Shown here in pieces: positions 29,701 through 41,063 of a stretch of 64,000 bases of DNA (position 1 is its first letter; each line of letters begins with the position of its first letter). The DNA lies in the NCBI RefSeq assembly GCF_019175385.1, contig NC_083337.1:165305713-165369712 (forward strand). The letters run 5' to 3'. The notes under the pieces were generated by a model. The model made no database searches. It was given only the letters and a program-made list of their open reading frames with translations, and was not told the DNA's origin. The stretch is from Lycium barbarum (lineage: Eukaryota > Streptophyta > Magnoliopsida > Solanales > Solanaceae). The translations under genes and the position numbers were made by a program.

Positions 29701-31645
29701 TCTTTTTTTTTTTAGAAATTAGCATCCTATCCTAACAGCACCCAGATATCGAAAAAAAAAAAACAATATGACGACAGAGAAATTACATAACATAAAAATA
29801 GCAGAACCACTAAAAAATTAACTAAAAGCAGACACTGAAGACTTGAAGTAATAAATGTGTCGAAGTTTACCTGTTTTGTGTGCAATGAACTGGGTATGAG
29901 TCTCGGATTCGTACTCGAACTCGAACGATCCCGATTAAAGTAACTAAAGTCCCAAAATAAATGAAAAAATAGAGTAATTGTTGGTCGCGGATAAAGTTCA
30001 CCGGAAAAGGAAAATTAAATTTTGGAATATGGTTTGCATCTCTTAAAAAAATGACTCCTTCTTTCTCAAGAATCTGAAAAATCCCTCCAAATACTAAAAA
30101 AAATTCCCTTTTCTAAAACAAAGTTCCGTCCCAAGAATCTTCTATTTTTCAACAGAAAGGTTTTTTTTCTTGATTTTAAAAGAAAATCAAGACCAGAATT
30201 TTAAAAAAAAAATTCAAGACTCGATGATAGAATACTTATGTATCTTCCCAAAAAACCTAAAAAATCCCCCCTTTGATGGTTTTAAAACTTGTATGTGTAG
30301 GGATTTTGACTCCAGATCTTTGTCGATCTGTCGGTTTCTTCCCAAGAAAAGAATCCCTTTCTAAAATCAAAAAACCCCAAGAAAACAACGAGACCCTTTT
30401 TTTCGATCTGTTCTTGTTTGTTTGAGTTGATTTTCCTTTTTTTTTTTTTTTCTTTCTTCCCCTTCGTTCTTTTTCTCCCCTTCGTTCCTTTTCTCCCCTT
30501 TGATGCCGTTGTTTCCCTCTCCTCTATATAGGTTTTGTTTTCGTTTCTTTTTTGTACTGGAAAAAAGAGAGGAGCGGGAGAGAGAGACAAATGGGGGACA
30601 GGGGTGAGTGGGGAGCGGAGAAGAAGGAGGGAAAGGGGGAAGTGGTGTGCGGCGGTGAGCGGCGGAGTGGGTGAGTGGAGGAGCGGGGGAAAAGGAAAAA
30701 GAAAGAAAGAGAGATGAAGGGGCGGAAATGAAAGGGGAAACCCTAAAGGGTTTCCCTTAATTTGCTGAAAAATGAATTGGACCCGGTCCATTTGTGGACC
30801 GGGTCAAATTTTAGACTGGGTATTTAAAAGAATGGACTAGTAAGTTAAACATGGACTGATCTAAAAATTGAGATAAAATATGGTCTAGTCCAAAAAAAGA
30901 TATTAGGAATTAATCGGACTTTGATTTGGGGTCCGGTAAGTCAAAATACGGACTGAGTGCAAGAAATAGTTTGGCTTCTAAATTTGAATATGAGACACAT
31001 TTTGATTAACGATGTACTAAGGGTGCCAGAATATCACCTAATACGAAAATATGTAATTATAAAAAGATCCGGGTAAAAATTATATGATGTCGCAAATGAC
31101 TGTGCAATAATATTTAATAACAAACGTTATCATTTAAATGTGCTAAATAAATGCGATGTGTGTGCGGAAGTCGCAAATTTCAATAATACTAAATAATAGT
31201 AGCGAATAAAATAGCGATAGTAATACTGCTAATAATGATAACAATAATGATAATGGTAATAATGATAATGCTGATGATAATGGTGATAAAAAATAATAAT
31301 AGATATAATAATAATAGTAGCTAACAAATATGGATAATTAATAACAAAATCACAATAAGAATAATTAATAATAATAATAAAGATGATAATAATTAACAAT
31401 AATAATAATAAATAACAATTATTGATAATAACAAAATGATAATAAATTAATAACAATAATACTGGTAATAATAAAATAATAATGATAATAAAAAATAATA
31501 AAAAATAACAAAATGATGATAATAATAATAATAAATAAAAATTATTGATAAAACAGTGATAATAATTAATAATAAAAAATAACGATGATAATGATAATAA
31601 ATAATTGATAACAAAAAAAAATAACGCTGATAATAATGACTAGTA

Positions 31646-31679
<34 letters not shown>

Positions 31680-31926
31680 GAAATAACAAGAATGATAATA
31701 ATAAAGGACAATTAATAATAAAAAAATGATAATTTAAGAATAATAATAACAATAATAATAATAATAATGATAATAATAAACTGCAGAAGAATAAATAAAA
31801 CGTGGGTGTTAATAAAAGACTAATAATTATAGTAAAACTAAAAATGCATATTTTTTAATTTCTCGAAATACCAGAAATATAAATAGGTATTTCGGAGAAA
31901 ATGCGGGACAAAATTGGGTGTCAACA
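26761..31926 (-). repeat. right (5') LTR of the retrotransposon, 5.2 kb
   Basis: In element sense it starts tgttgacacccaattttgtc and ends gggtgtgaca. The length of 5166 bases is extreme and fits the Ogre group. It contains a trinucleotide-rich zone (31195-31790), a purine-rich zone at 30560-30720, and a possible TATA box on the minus strand (ctatatag at 30523-30530). If that box is used, most of the LTR is R/U5. Open frames inside (for example 30282-30791) are low-complexity and look non-coding. Confidence 0.85.
31195..31790. repeat. (TAA)n-rich low-complexity tract in the LTR
   Basis: About 600 bases made almost only of aataat/gataat/aacaat trinucleotides with scattered C and G. Frames through it read as runs of Tyr/Leu/Ile/His on the minus strand and have no gene character. 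Confidence 0.93.
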
Positions 31927-31931
31927 CTAAC

Positions 31932-33366
31932 TACCTAGGACTAATTGAGACAACTAATTTTTTGTAAACAACTAACTCAAAACTCTACATTTAACTTTAT
32001 AACTTGTCGTGCGCTCTCTCTACGTCAACTTTAATCATTAGCTCTTTATTATTTTTATTTTAGAAAGAACTGCTCAAAGTATATAGCATATATATCAGGA
32101 GCTTCGGCATTTCTATCAATTTATAGTGTAAACTGGTTGTGTAAACACTTCTAGAAACATGTCGACCAAAAGTTAAAGAACATAAAGATGTAGCCTTAAA
32201 GAACATAAAGTTGTAGCTAGTGCATTAGGTTGGTTATTAATTTTAAAGAACTATTAATGGAAATTGATGTAATGGGGATTAAAAGGATATAGTAATAACA
32301 ATGACTTCCAACATGCCAAACCATGATTTTTAATTGGAAAATAGCATTTTGATCCCTCAGTTATTGGTGAATTCTGATTTTGGTCCTTATAATATATGAC
32401 TCAGCATATTTAACCTTCATAATTTATTAGAATTTGTGCTTTTGGTCCATTTATAAGAAATATGTTACAATTTGAATATTTTAGAAGTATATTACTCTCA
32501 AATATGGAGTAAAATACAACCTTAACATAACCTATAGTATTAAATAGTGGAATGGTTTAATAATTCTAAAATTTGTGATATTCACAAACAAAAGGTTCAA
32601 AAATGTACATTTCAAGTAATTGGAGGTTAAAATTACTTAGTTAAATATTAAGAAGACTAAAATTGGAATTTGCTAATAATTAGGGGAGCAAAAGTGCTAC
32701 TAACACTTTTATTAATTTAGATTTACATTGATAGGCTAATTAAGTGGAGTAACCCTTTACATTATTAAATATTCTTCATTTTGAGAATTTTAAGATTAAA
32801 TGGATCTTAATCATTGCATTACATCCCTCAGTGATTCACATAACAGTTATGATCACGAAACCTAGGTTGTACGCAGTACGATAATGACTTGATTTGAATA
32901 GTCATTATCCAAATAAAGTAATAGCGACGCTAACCAGAAAATTTAGAAAAAAAGTACTCTACACTAAAACTGGGAGCCAACAAATGGCCAGAAAAGTGTA
33001 AACATCACAGTACCAGAAAACTATGTACTCCATCCATATGACCATATTAAATGCATATAGTAAACTCATATATGATTAATGCAAATGGAGTACTGTTTAC
33101 TTTATTTAACGGCAAGAGTCGGTTTATGGGTCGAAGTACTTGAACTTATCGTCACAGCAGATTTGAGTGGAAGAAAATTAGTTAACGAAGATAATTTGAA
33201 GAAAGAAGAGGAAATAATAGTTACGCAATGTATAACTGTTCTATTCATTTTGTTGTGAAGAGGATTAGTACGCGTAACAAACACCGGATCCAGATATTAT
33301 TCGAAGCACTTCTATTTTAATATCGAGTCCTACTCAATAAGAATGGCCAATCACTTCTGACTACTA
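31932..33366. other. intergenic DNA right of the retrotransposon
   Basis: AT-rich sequence with no recognised gene. A stretch around 32340-32720 (ggtccttat, tttggtcca words) resembles degraded non-coding repeats but has no clear ends. Confidence 0.45.
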
Positions 33367-33647
33367 GGGGGTCGTTTGGTAGGAAGGAAATTATTCATGT
33401 ATTAAAAATTATACGGTCAATATCATGTTTGGTTGCTTTTTAGTTATTTTTTTTTATAAAATTCAGCATACCAAATATGGTGTTTGGTTATCATTTTACA
33501 ATCCCACATTACTAAAATATGTATAAGTTATGAGTTAATTCATGTATTATTTTATGAAGGATAAAAGTTGGAATGGTTAATATGTACTACTAAACCTTGC
33601 ATTAATCCTAATACCTACATAATACTAACCAGCAACCAAACGACTCC
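33367..33647. mobile_element. MITE with ggggtcgtttggt ends
   Basis: The left end gggggtcgtttggtagg is mirrored on the right by aaccaaacgactcc. TA dinucleotides flank both sides. The body is AT-rich and non-coding, about 281 bases. This end sequence is a frequent MITE type in plants. Confidence 0.75.
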
Positions 33648-34320
33648 TATATCTAGATATTATTTAGAATTGAAAAGGGCTATATGATGGATGATTCTGG
33701 TTGTCTAATAGATTTTGAATTTTTTTAATTTATGATTAAAATCTTACATATACAAGGAAGTATAATTGATTTTTATATAACAATAGTATGTGTATTTTAA
33801 TATGTTATTGTAACAAGTAACATGTCTTATTTTTTATATCATTAATCTATTTTCTATAGACAATTAATATAATTGCGTATCTTTCTAGATGTTGTATCAC
33901 TTGGTAAGTATTGTATAAAAGTTAGATCTCTTTAATATTTTTAACACGTGATGTATTAATCGAGCATGGCTTTTGGGAAAGTGAATAAATATAGGGCATG
34001 GAGGTGATACGCCGTTCTTTTCACATGCCAAGTTAATAACTACTGAGGGGAAAAGTCTCCGTCTCTGAAAACCATGCAGTTCTTTTCTTGCCTCATTCTA
34101 CTCTACCTCTAGCATCAAATGCTGGTCCTGTTCTACTTTTTCTTTGACTCCCCAGTCTTTTCCTCCTGTTTTATTTTCGATCTAATTATTCGATATTTAA
34201 AATTTATTGATTCGATAATTTACACCGAATAAGTTCACTAAGGGAGGTAAAATGCTTCTCACTCTGATGACTTGAATCCAAAATCTTTTGTTAAAGACGA
34301 AAGGATCTTAACTATATATC
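33648..34320. other. intergenic DNA
   Basis: No gene or element with clear borders is seen between the MITE and the Mutator-like element. Confidence 0.5.
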
Positions 34321-34355
34321 GTCTGGAGCCAAAATGACTTATTTTTGCAGCCATT

Positions 34356-34881
34356 TGTCACGTCCTTAGTCTTCAACTAAGCGCATGTGCGGCACTTGAC
34401 AACTCGCTCACGTTCTTGCACAACTTGCTCACGATCTTGCTATGTCAAGTCAGCCTAGTTTACTACACTCAAGATCGCTAAGGGAATAGTAATTGAGAAA
34501 GACAAGAGAAATTTGCTAGAAGGAAGCTTTTTGTTATAGAAGACTTGATTGATTTTGCTTGATAGTTTACAAATGAATGACCCTCCTATTTATACTACTC
34601 ATCTAGGGACTAGTATGTAAATAATTATTATTATACAAGTCCCTACATATTTACAAATAAGCCCCTATTCTAGAAATCTCTACACAACTAGATTATTCTA
34701 AGAACTTTCCATGCAATTCCATAAGGTTCTAAGATCTTCCATGAGAAATCTCCATATTTCTCTAGAACCTTCTCACATAAGCTAGTCTCCTCTCCATGTA
34801 AGCATCCACATAAGCTTCCTGCATGGCAAAAATAGTTCCACGTGGCGCCTAGGTGGCATGATGATGTGGCGGGTCATCACA
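34356..34881. mobile_element. solo LTR inserted in the left arm of the Mutator-like element
   Basis: The segment begins tgtcacgtcc and ends catcaca, flanked on both sides by catt (imperfect 5-base duplication ccatt/acatt). Removing it restores an arm that aligns with the right arm (tttttgcagcc-attggcccaaaatag versus ttttttgagct-aatagcccaaaatag). It contains a TATA-like tatttatac near 34590, as in an LTR promoter. No partner LTR or internal domain is nearby. Copia or Gypsy origin cannot be decided. Confidence 0.75.
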
Positions 34882-34921
34882 CATTGGCCCAAAATAGGAT
34901 GCGTTTTTTTTATACCAAAAT

Positions 34922-35380
34922 GGGTATTTCGTTGGATAACCAACGAAATACCCACACAACACTGTTCCGGTGCCGAACTAATAAGTTGCATTTCGCTACA
35001 CTTGTAGCGAAATGTAACAATTTTTTTTTTTTTTTTTTTTGCATTTCGTGAATTAATGAACGAAATAGGTTTATTTTTATTTTTTATTTTGTATTTCGTG
35101 AATTAATGAACGAAACTGTTTTTTTTTTTTTTTTTTTTTTTTGCATTTCGTGAATTAATGAACGAAATAGGTTTTTTTTTTTTTTTTTTTGTATTTCGTG
35201 AATATGAATTTTTTTTATTTCGTTTATATAAAAACGAAATAGGAAAATATAATTTTTTTTTTGTATTTCGTTTATATAAAAACGAAATAGGATTTTTTTT
35301 TTTTTTTGCATTTCGTTTATATTCCAACAAAATAGGAAATTATAATTTATTTATTTTTTTGCATTTCGTTCATATACCCT
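34922..35380. repeat. left palindrome array of the Mutator-like element
   Basis: Starts with a perfect 14-base-stem hairpin at 34922-34953, then the catttcgctac hairpin at 34989-35014. After these come about seven units of the form (g)Yatttcgt...acgaaat at about 35041, 35092, 35143, 35215, 35264, 35308 and 35362, separated by T runs of 8 to 22. The first three units share gaattaatga as their core; the later ones share ttatataaaa. Each unit can fold on itself. Confidence 0.9.
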
Positions 35381-36071
35381 TTTTCTGCTCTCTACTTTTA
35401 CCCTAGATTATTTTAGCTTATCCTCTCCATTCTCCATTCTCCATTTTTCCTTCTCCATTCTCCATTTTCCGTTCTTCCTCTACCTGCATTCTTTCTCTTC
35501 TTCCGTTCTTCATTCTTTTCTTCTTTGTCTACTAATCCTATCGCAAGGATTCCTCTACTTTTGCTTCATAATCTTCTTCAAATTGAGGTAATTTATTAAT
35601 TTTATAAGTTTTTACATATATTTTTTGATTTAGTCATTATAAATTAGTTCACATTTATTTTTTTTGTTTTATTTATATCTTATACTTAGTGTAGTAGACT
35701 ATAATAAAGAAAACAAAAGTTACAAGTTTAATTAATCAATAGTTGGTAATTTCAGTTGTTGCTTCAATTAAAAAAAGCTTTTAAAAAATGTTAGTAGAGT
35801 TTATTGGTCAACGAACTACATTTAAAATACTAAAAAGATCGTTGAAGCTACTGATTAAAAAGGTATAAATTTATATTATAAAATGTTCTTTTAATTAGTC
35901 ATTTTCATAGAACAACAGTTAAAAAAAAGATGAAGAAATTGTGAGGAAAGTAAGATTGTTAAATATAACATAAAGATATTTGTATCATTTGTTGGGTCAT
36001 TTTCTATGTTCAAATTGTGACTAGTCGTTGGAGATTATTTTCTGTTGATAAGCATGAAGAATTTTTAATTT
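35381..36071. other. interior of the Mutator-like element, left of the transposase
   Basis: No coding region is seen. A CT-rich stretch (35400-35560, ttctccattctccatt repeats) resembles a transcribed leader; the remainder is AT-rich. Confidence 0.45.
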
Positions 36072-38626
36072 TCAAATTAAAAGTATAAGATCAAGAAACT
36101 GTGAGGAAGTTGAAGTTGTTTTTGAAGCTAATAGACAAAAATAGCATGTTCCTTTTTTTTTAATACCAAAATGAGTATTTCGTTGGATAATTGACGAAAT
36201 ACTATTCCGATCTGGTAAAAAAAAAATTAACTGTCCTTGCATCCCCTCTCCAGTTATATGCTTTGTTTTAAATAGAAAAGAAGTAGTTATATGTAAGTTG
36301 AATCCACGGGCTTTCTTCAATAAACCGTTGTAAGACTCAGAGACATTTGTCATCATAGCCCCCCACCTATAACCACCGTCCTTATGCAATGTCCATTTTT
36401 CCTTCGAAAGCTCGCTTAACCACATATGTGTTGCAGGTGACAAAGTTTTAATTTGTTGCATCCTCATTTGGTATTTCTTCTTCTGGTGCTCTGTAGCAGC
36501 CAACCACATTAGCTTCTCAAGATCAGAGTTAAGAAACTTTTTGTTAATGTTGCTTTTTAAATGTCGAACACAAAATCTATGATGTGTGGCGGGTGGCTGT
36601 AACCATTCAAGTGTCATTACACATTGCAAGATCCCTTGGTGACGGTCAGAAATTAGTCCAATGCCTTTTCTATCACAAACAACATGTCTCCATAATAAAC
36701 TGAGAAACTAAGTCCATGACTCATAGCTCTCACGTGCAACTATAGCATATGCAAGTGAAAAAATATTTCCGTTTGCATCAATGCCAACAACAATCAACAA
36801 TTTCATCTCATACTTACCATAGACATGGGTGCCATCTATTGAGATGACCGGCCTGCAACTTTTGAATCCATCGATACTTGGTTTAAAGGCCCAGAAAAGA
36901 TACTTGAAGATGTGTTCGCCTTGCATTGTAGTTGACTTGTGTGTCCACTCAACAATAGTGCCTGGATTGAAATGTTCTAGGGCAGCCATGTATGGAGGCA
37001 ATGCCCTAAAAGAACCTTCGAAATCACCATACACCATCTCAAAAGCTTTCTTACGCCCTTTTTGCGTTTTTCTATAACTAGGAGTATAGTGATGGATGCC
37101 TTTTATAGTTTCCTGAACAAACTTAATACTGATTTGTGCATTGATCATAACATATGGTATCAACGAAGTAGCAATCATGTTGCTATTCAAATTGAAATGA
37201 TCCTCTGTATAATCATCCGTATCACAATTATGTGGCTCAATCATTTTTCCTGCTTTCCACATACAACTTCCGATAAACGAAAAATGGATCATCCAACTAC
37301 AACCTTCCTCATGCCGCTTGCAAATAACCTTCCAAAATGTACTTATGGCTTGATCTATTTTAAATTCTTTTTTGTGGGCTATATTATAGAGTCTCACTGC
37401 ACCTTTCATTTGCTTCTTGCTGTGAAATAACATACATATTTGCACGTACAAGAAAAAATATCAACTCCTAATTACACCAATTAAAATCACAAAATTCAAA
37501 AATAATATATTATTAAAAAAATTAGTCACACCAAACTAACTTGATTTGATAACTTTAGAATTACTGGAATCCAAAGTGCAGCCCGAACAGACCCGTTATC
37601 TCTCATGTATGCAAAATCTTCCGGTTCTACTTCTTCTGTATTATCCAAATATGGGATCACATTTGAATGATAATTAACACAAACATTATTGGGGGTCGCA
37701 ACATCTTCATCAGAATCGTCACCGTCAGCAGACGATTGATCATCGTCCGTCCCTTCATGATCTAATGGACTATCGCTATCCGACTCATTTATTATATCAT
37801 TAGCTAAATCGTTATTGCTCACAATTTGTGTGAGCTGAGTCAACGTGGGGTTATCTTCAAAATCGTTATGCCTATAAATAAGAAAAATTCATAGAATTTA
37901 CAAGTCAAATACAATTATACAATCCATGAATAAAGTGAATAAAATATGATTATATTTACCTATCACTGTCCAATTCACTTGGACCAGGATGTGAAGGGTG
38001 TCGTACATTACAATTCAAATTATGCAACTGCGTAGTAGCATTATTTGGTCCACCCGTCTCACGATTCTGTCCACTCCAATCAAAGTTATGATCGTGCGTT
38101 GAAGTCATACCATCATACTGTGTACCATAATTAGTTGTATCATTTGACTGACTATCAAATCCTACAATTGTTTGTTGTTGAACTACACCCCTTGAAAAAT
38201 CAATATTCAAACTTGGGAGATAGGTAGTACCTCCAAAATCGAACTCATTGTCGGTCGGTCCTTCGATCTAGGTAGAGCGTTGAACTGTAGCATACATGTC
38301 AAGCACCGCTATGCATATGTGATTTTTAAAATCTCAGGACAACGAAGAAATGACGATAAAGATTCATCGTCCGTAATTGGCATCTCACCATAAATTGGTG
38401 AACCATCGGCTGTAAATGAACTTGGATATCGTCCGGTTATAACCACCGATAGTTCAGGATCATTTACGAACATTTTACTCCTTAAGACGCGTTGCAGACG
38501 ATCATGTTTTAGAGAAATTGGAAACCTTTGCCCTATTTCAGGACCACGGTTGTATCTAACCGAAGCTGCTTCATACACAACTTTACCATCCCAAAATAAA
38601 TACACTTTAACATGAGTTTCCGTCAT
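36072..38626 (-). pseudogene. MURA-type transposase relic
   Basis: In coding order: 38626-38309 is an N-terminal domain common to plant MULE proteins (VYLFWDGKVVYEAASVRYN). 38210-37526 is an acidic linker with stops and shifts. 37451-36708 is the core, followed without frame change by 36707-36072 after a TAG at 36710-36708 (ESWT*FLSLLW). Catalytic acids are still recognisable: VISIDGTHVYGKY, GLISDRHQGIL and SESYNGLL. A zinc-binding-type segment precedes the core (CSWMIHFSF). The C-terminal SWIM zinc finger is absent, because the frame runs into a copy of the element's own terminal hairpin at 36163-36215. Known role: cut-and-paste DNA transposition. Here it is dead or at most a source of domains. 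An intron of about 115 bases is likely near 37425-37540. Confidence 0.8.
36163..36215. repeat. internal copy of the terminal hairpin
   Basis: taccaaaatgagtatttcg, then ttggataattgacgaaatac and ctattccgatctgg repeat the sequence found at both outer arms (taccaaaatgggtatttcg...ctgttccggtgc). It lies inside the transposase 3' end and shortens the protein. Confidence 0.85.
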
Positions 38627-38989
38627 CTTTTATGAAATATATGAGAGAAAAAATAAAAGTTGAAGGATATGAAACAGATAAGAGAAAAACAATAGATGAA
38701 AGATATGAGATGGATAAAAGAAAATTGAAAGACTAAGGATATACCATAAGTAAAGATAGGACAATATTTATAAACGGAGAAAAGTAAAAAAATTCGCAAA
38801 TTAAGTCACGAAATGTAAAAGATGTTATTTTGACAACTATTCAATGCTCGTCTGAAACTGATTGAACCAACAGAAATGAACAAAAAAATAAAATTAAAAC
38901 CATAGTGATATGGAGAGCAGAAAAACGGTAAAAAAAAATGGGGAGGGGGGGGGGGGGGGGGTTCGTTATATACCTGCGAAATGGAACAA
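38627..38989. other. 5' flank of the transposase inside the element
   Basis: Contains repeated gatatgagatgg/gaaagat words just upstream of the transposase start and a G run (about 20 G interrupted by one A) at 38941-38961. No coding region. Confidence 0.5.
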
Positions 38990-39055
38990 AACATTTCGTT
39001 GGTATATAAATGAAAAAAAAATTATTTTCCTATTTCGTTTTTATATAAATGAAAT

Positions 39056-39144
<89 letters not shown>

Positions 39145-39260
39145 TCCTATTTCGTTTTTATATAAACGAAATGAAAATAAAATTAATTTCCTATTTTTTT
39201 ATATAAACGAAATACAAAAATACAATTTTTTATCCTATTTCGTTTTTATATAAATGAAAT

Positions 39261-39313
<53 letters not shown>

Positions 39314-39748
39314 GTATTCCTATTTCGTTTTTATATAAACGAAATGAAAATAAAATTATTTTCCTATTTTTTTATATAAACGAAATACAAAAATACAGAT
39401 TTTTTTTTTATCCTATTTCGTTTTTTAATACACGAAATGCAAAAAAAATTTATAATTTCCTATTTCATTGGTATATCAACGAAATACAAATAAATAAATA
39501 AATATATTTTATCCTATTTCTTTGATCTACCAACGAAATGCAAAAATAAAATAAAATTATATATATATATATATATATATTTTCCAATTTCGTTTTTTAA
39601 TAAAAGAAATACAATATATATATATATATATATATATGCTATTTCGTTGATATACCAACGAAATGCAAATTTTTTTTTTTTTTCCAATTTAGTTTTTATA
39701 TGAACGAAATAAAAAAAAAATCATATTTCGTTTTTTAATAAACGAAAT

Positions 39749-39811
<63 letters not shown>

Positions 39812-39957
39812 TATTTCGTTGATATACCAACGAAATGCAAAAAAAACATAAAAAAATATTTGTTACATTTCGCTACAAGTGTAGCGAAATGCAACTAAAT
39901 ATTCCGGCTATGAACAGTGCTAATTGTGAGTATTTCGTTGGATAACCAACGAAATAC
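38990..39957. repeat. right palindrome array of the Mutator-like element
   Basis: At least ten units of cctatttcgtt, a core such as tttatataaa, then acgaaatac run across this kilobase, spaced by (AT)n tracts (for example 39059-39119, 39265-39302, 39752-39810) and by (GTAT)n. It ends with the two conserved outer hairpins: the catttcgctac hairpin at 39862-39895 and the gtatttcgttgg hairpin at 39930-39957. The order mirrors the left arm, but the spacers here are mainly AT repeats instead of T runs. Confidence 0.9.
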
Positions 39958-40032
39958 CCATTGTGGTATAAAAAAAAAAGACATGCTATTTTGGGCTATT
40001 AGCTCAAAAAACAAGCCATTTTGGCTCCAGAC

Positions 40033-40970
40033 TCTAAAATCATCACACGTTTCTACAGTACCACACTGTGACTCGTATTTGACTTGTGTCTAAAGAACCC
40101 CACACGGAGTAATACGCAATTTGCTGGCTTATGTACGGATACATACTATTTGTGAGGCTCATAATTGAGAGGTCACAAATAGCAGTACACATTATTACTA
40201 ATTTCTGAGCTTACATGATGGAGATGACAAATTGTCCACATAGGGCATTACACCTTCTAGTTCATAAATAAGGCATCTAAATATAGTTAGTCATTCAACG
40301 CTAGCTTAGACGAGTCGAAGATCAACAACAACAGTAACTATACCTTAATTTCAAGTAAGTAGATCCTAGAAGAGCATATCCCGACAACGTACAAAATTTT
40401 CCATATAGTAACGATTCAATTATTAATAATTAACTAATGTTTTATGGTTGTTGACCTATTGTGAGTGACCTCCTCCTTTATTGGGTTTAAAACAGACAAT
40501 ATGAGCAATCTCATACCGGCGGAGTTAGATGAAAAATCATCCTTAAAAACATACAAAATGAAAACATTTTGCTGGTAAGCAAATATTGACTGCTATTTTT
40601 AAGTGCAGTGGTAGATACTTGAGCAATATGAGTATCTTTAGGCGTGCTAGGCGAGTTTTTTGCCATGCTGTTATGGAATACAGATTGTGGATGCACGTGG
40701 CAACTTGGTATATGTAGGAAAATCCCAATAATTCTTCCCTGCTACTTGTCCAAGGGGCATGGAAGTTGTTGTCTAGGTGTTGTATTATGTCCCAAATATT
40801 TATACTATTAGGTCATTTTTATCTGTTACAGTAAGTTAATTACTTGTCTTATGCTTAAGATTATAATTTCATTTTTAATGAAAGGTTATTTGTAAAACTG
40901 TAAACATCTTTTGAATGACATGATTATATAAAAATTCTTTAAAATTGTCAGTCTATAAGTTAAACTCTTA
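40033..40970. promoter_or_regulatory. upstream region of the LOG gene
   Basis: About 0.9 kb between the Mutator-like element and the LOG TATA box. No gene is recognised; two short overlapping minus frames at 40511-40728 have no family likeness. The transposon thus ends close to the probable LOG promoter. Confidence 0.45.
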
Positions 40971-40980
40971 CTATAAAAAG
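40971..40980 (+). promoter_or_regulatory. TATA box of the LOG gene
   Basis: The decamer ctataaaaag lies 93 bases before the start ATG at 41064, leaving room for a leader of about 55-65 bases. It is a strong match to the plant TATA consensus. Confidence 0.65.
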
Positions 40981-41063
40981 GCAGTGTAGCTTATTCCATT
41001 ATTTATACTCCCTAGAAAGCAGTCAAGATACCTACCACACCCACACAGAAAGCGATATAGGAG

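Larger units (their letters stand above)
20492..31926 (-). mobile_element. Ogre/Tat-like Gypsy LTR retrotransposon, gag-only and rearranged
   Basis: An 11.4-kb element read on the minus strand. Its outer ends are tgt...aca and it is flanked by a perfect 5-base target duplication, ctaac, at 20487-20491 and 31927-31931. The right LTR (5' in element sense, 26761-31926) is 5166 bases long. The left LTR retains only 1671 bases (20492-22162). Next to the right LTR is a primer-binding site that resembles the complement of tRNA-Arg, as in Ogre elements. Inside, only gag is recognisable (24348-25749, broken); no protease, reverse transcriptase, RNase H or integrase is visible. Non-coding repeats fill the rest. 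The two LTR copies differ by only a couple of single-base indels that I noticed over 1.67 kb, so the insertion is young. Confidence 0.85.
34321..40032 (-). mobile_element. Mutator-like DNA transposon with palindrome arrays, defective
   Basis: The extreme ends are inverted: gtctggagccaaaatg at 34321 and cattttggctccagac ending at 40032. Further in, both arms carry the same blocks in mirrored order: taccaMaatgggtatttcg, a hairpin gggtatttcgttgg-ataa-ccaacgaaataccc, then a second hairpin around catttcgctac. A MURA-type transposase relic lies inside on the minus strand (36072-38626). I could not find a convincing 9-base target duplication. The left arm is split by a solo LTR. The 5.7-kb size and the coding content fit a Mutator-like element with long inverted ends. 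Confidence 0.8.

Noticed and set aside
30282..30791. 169-codon minus frame in the long LTR
   Set aside because: Low complexity (Pro/Leu then Lys/Glu runs) from a purine/pyrimidine-skewed LTR stretch; nothing like a protein domain.
31229..31752. Tyr/Leu/Ile-rich minus frames
   Set aside because: Produced by the (TAA)n-type tract; no coding features.
35084..35406. Lys/Asn/Phe-rich frames with repeats such as FRLYKNEIG
   Set aside because: They are translations of the palindrome array and its T runs.
34900..39960. CRISPR-like array of spaced palindromic repeats
   Set aside because: The spacers are T or AT runs, not unique sequences, and the DNA is a plant nuclear transposon with a MURA relic. 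The likeness is only superficial.
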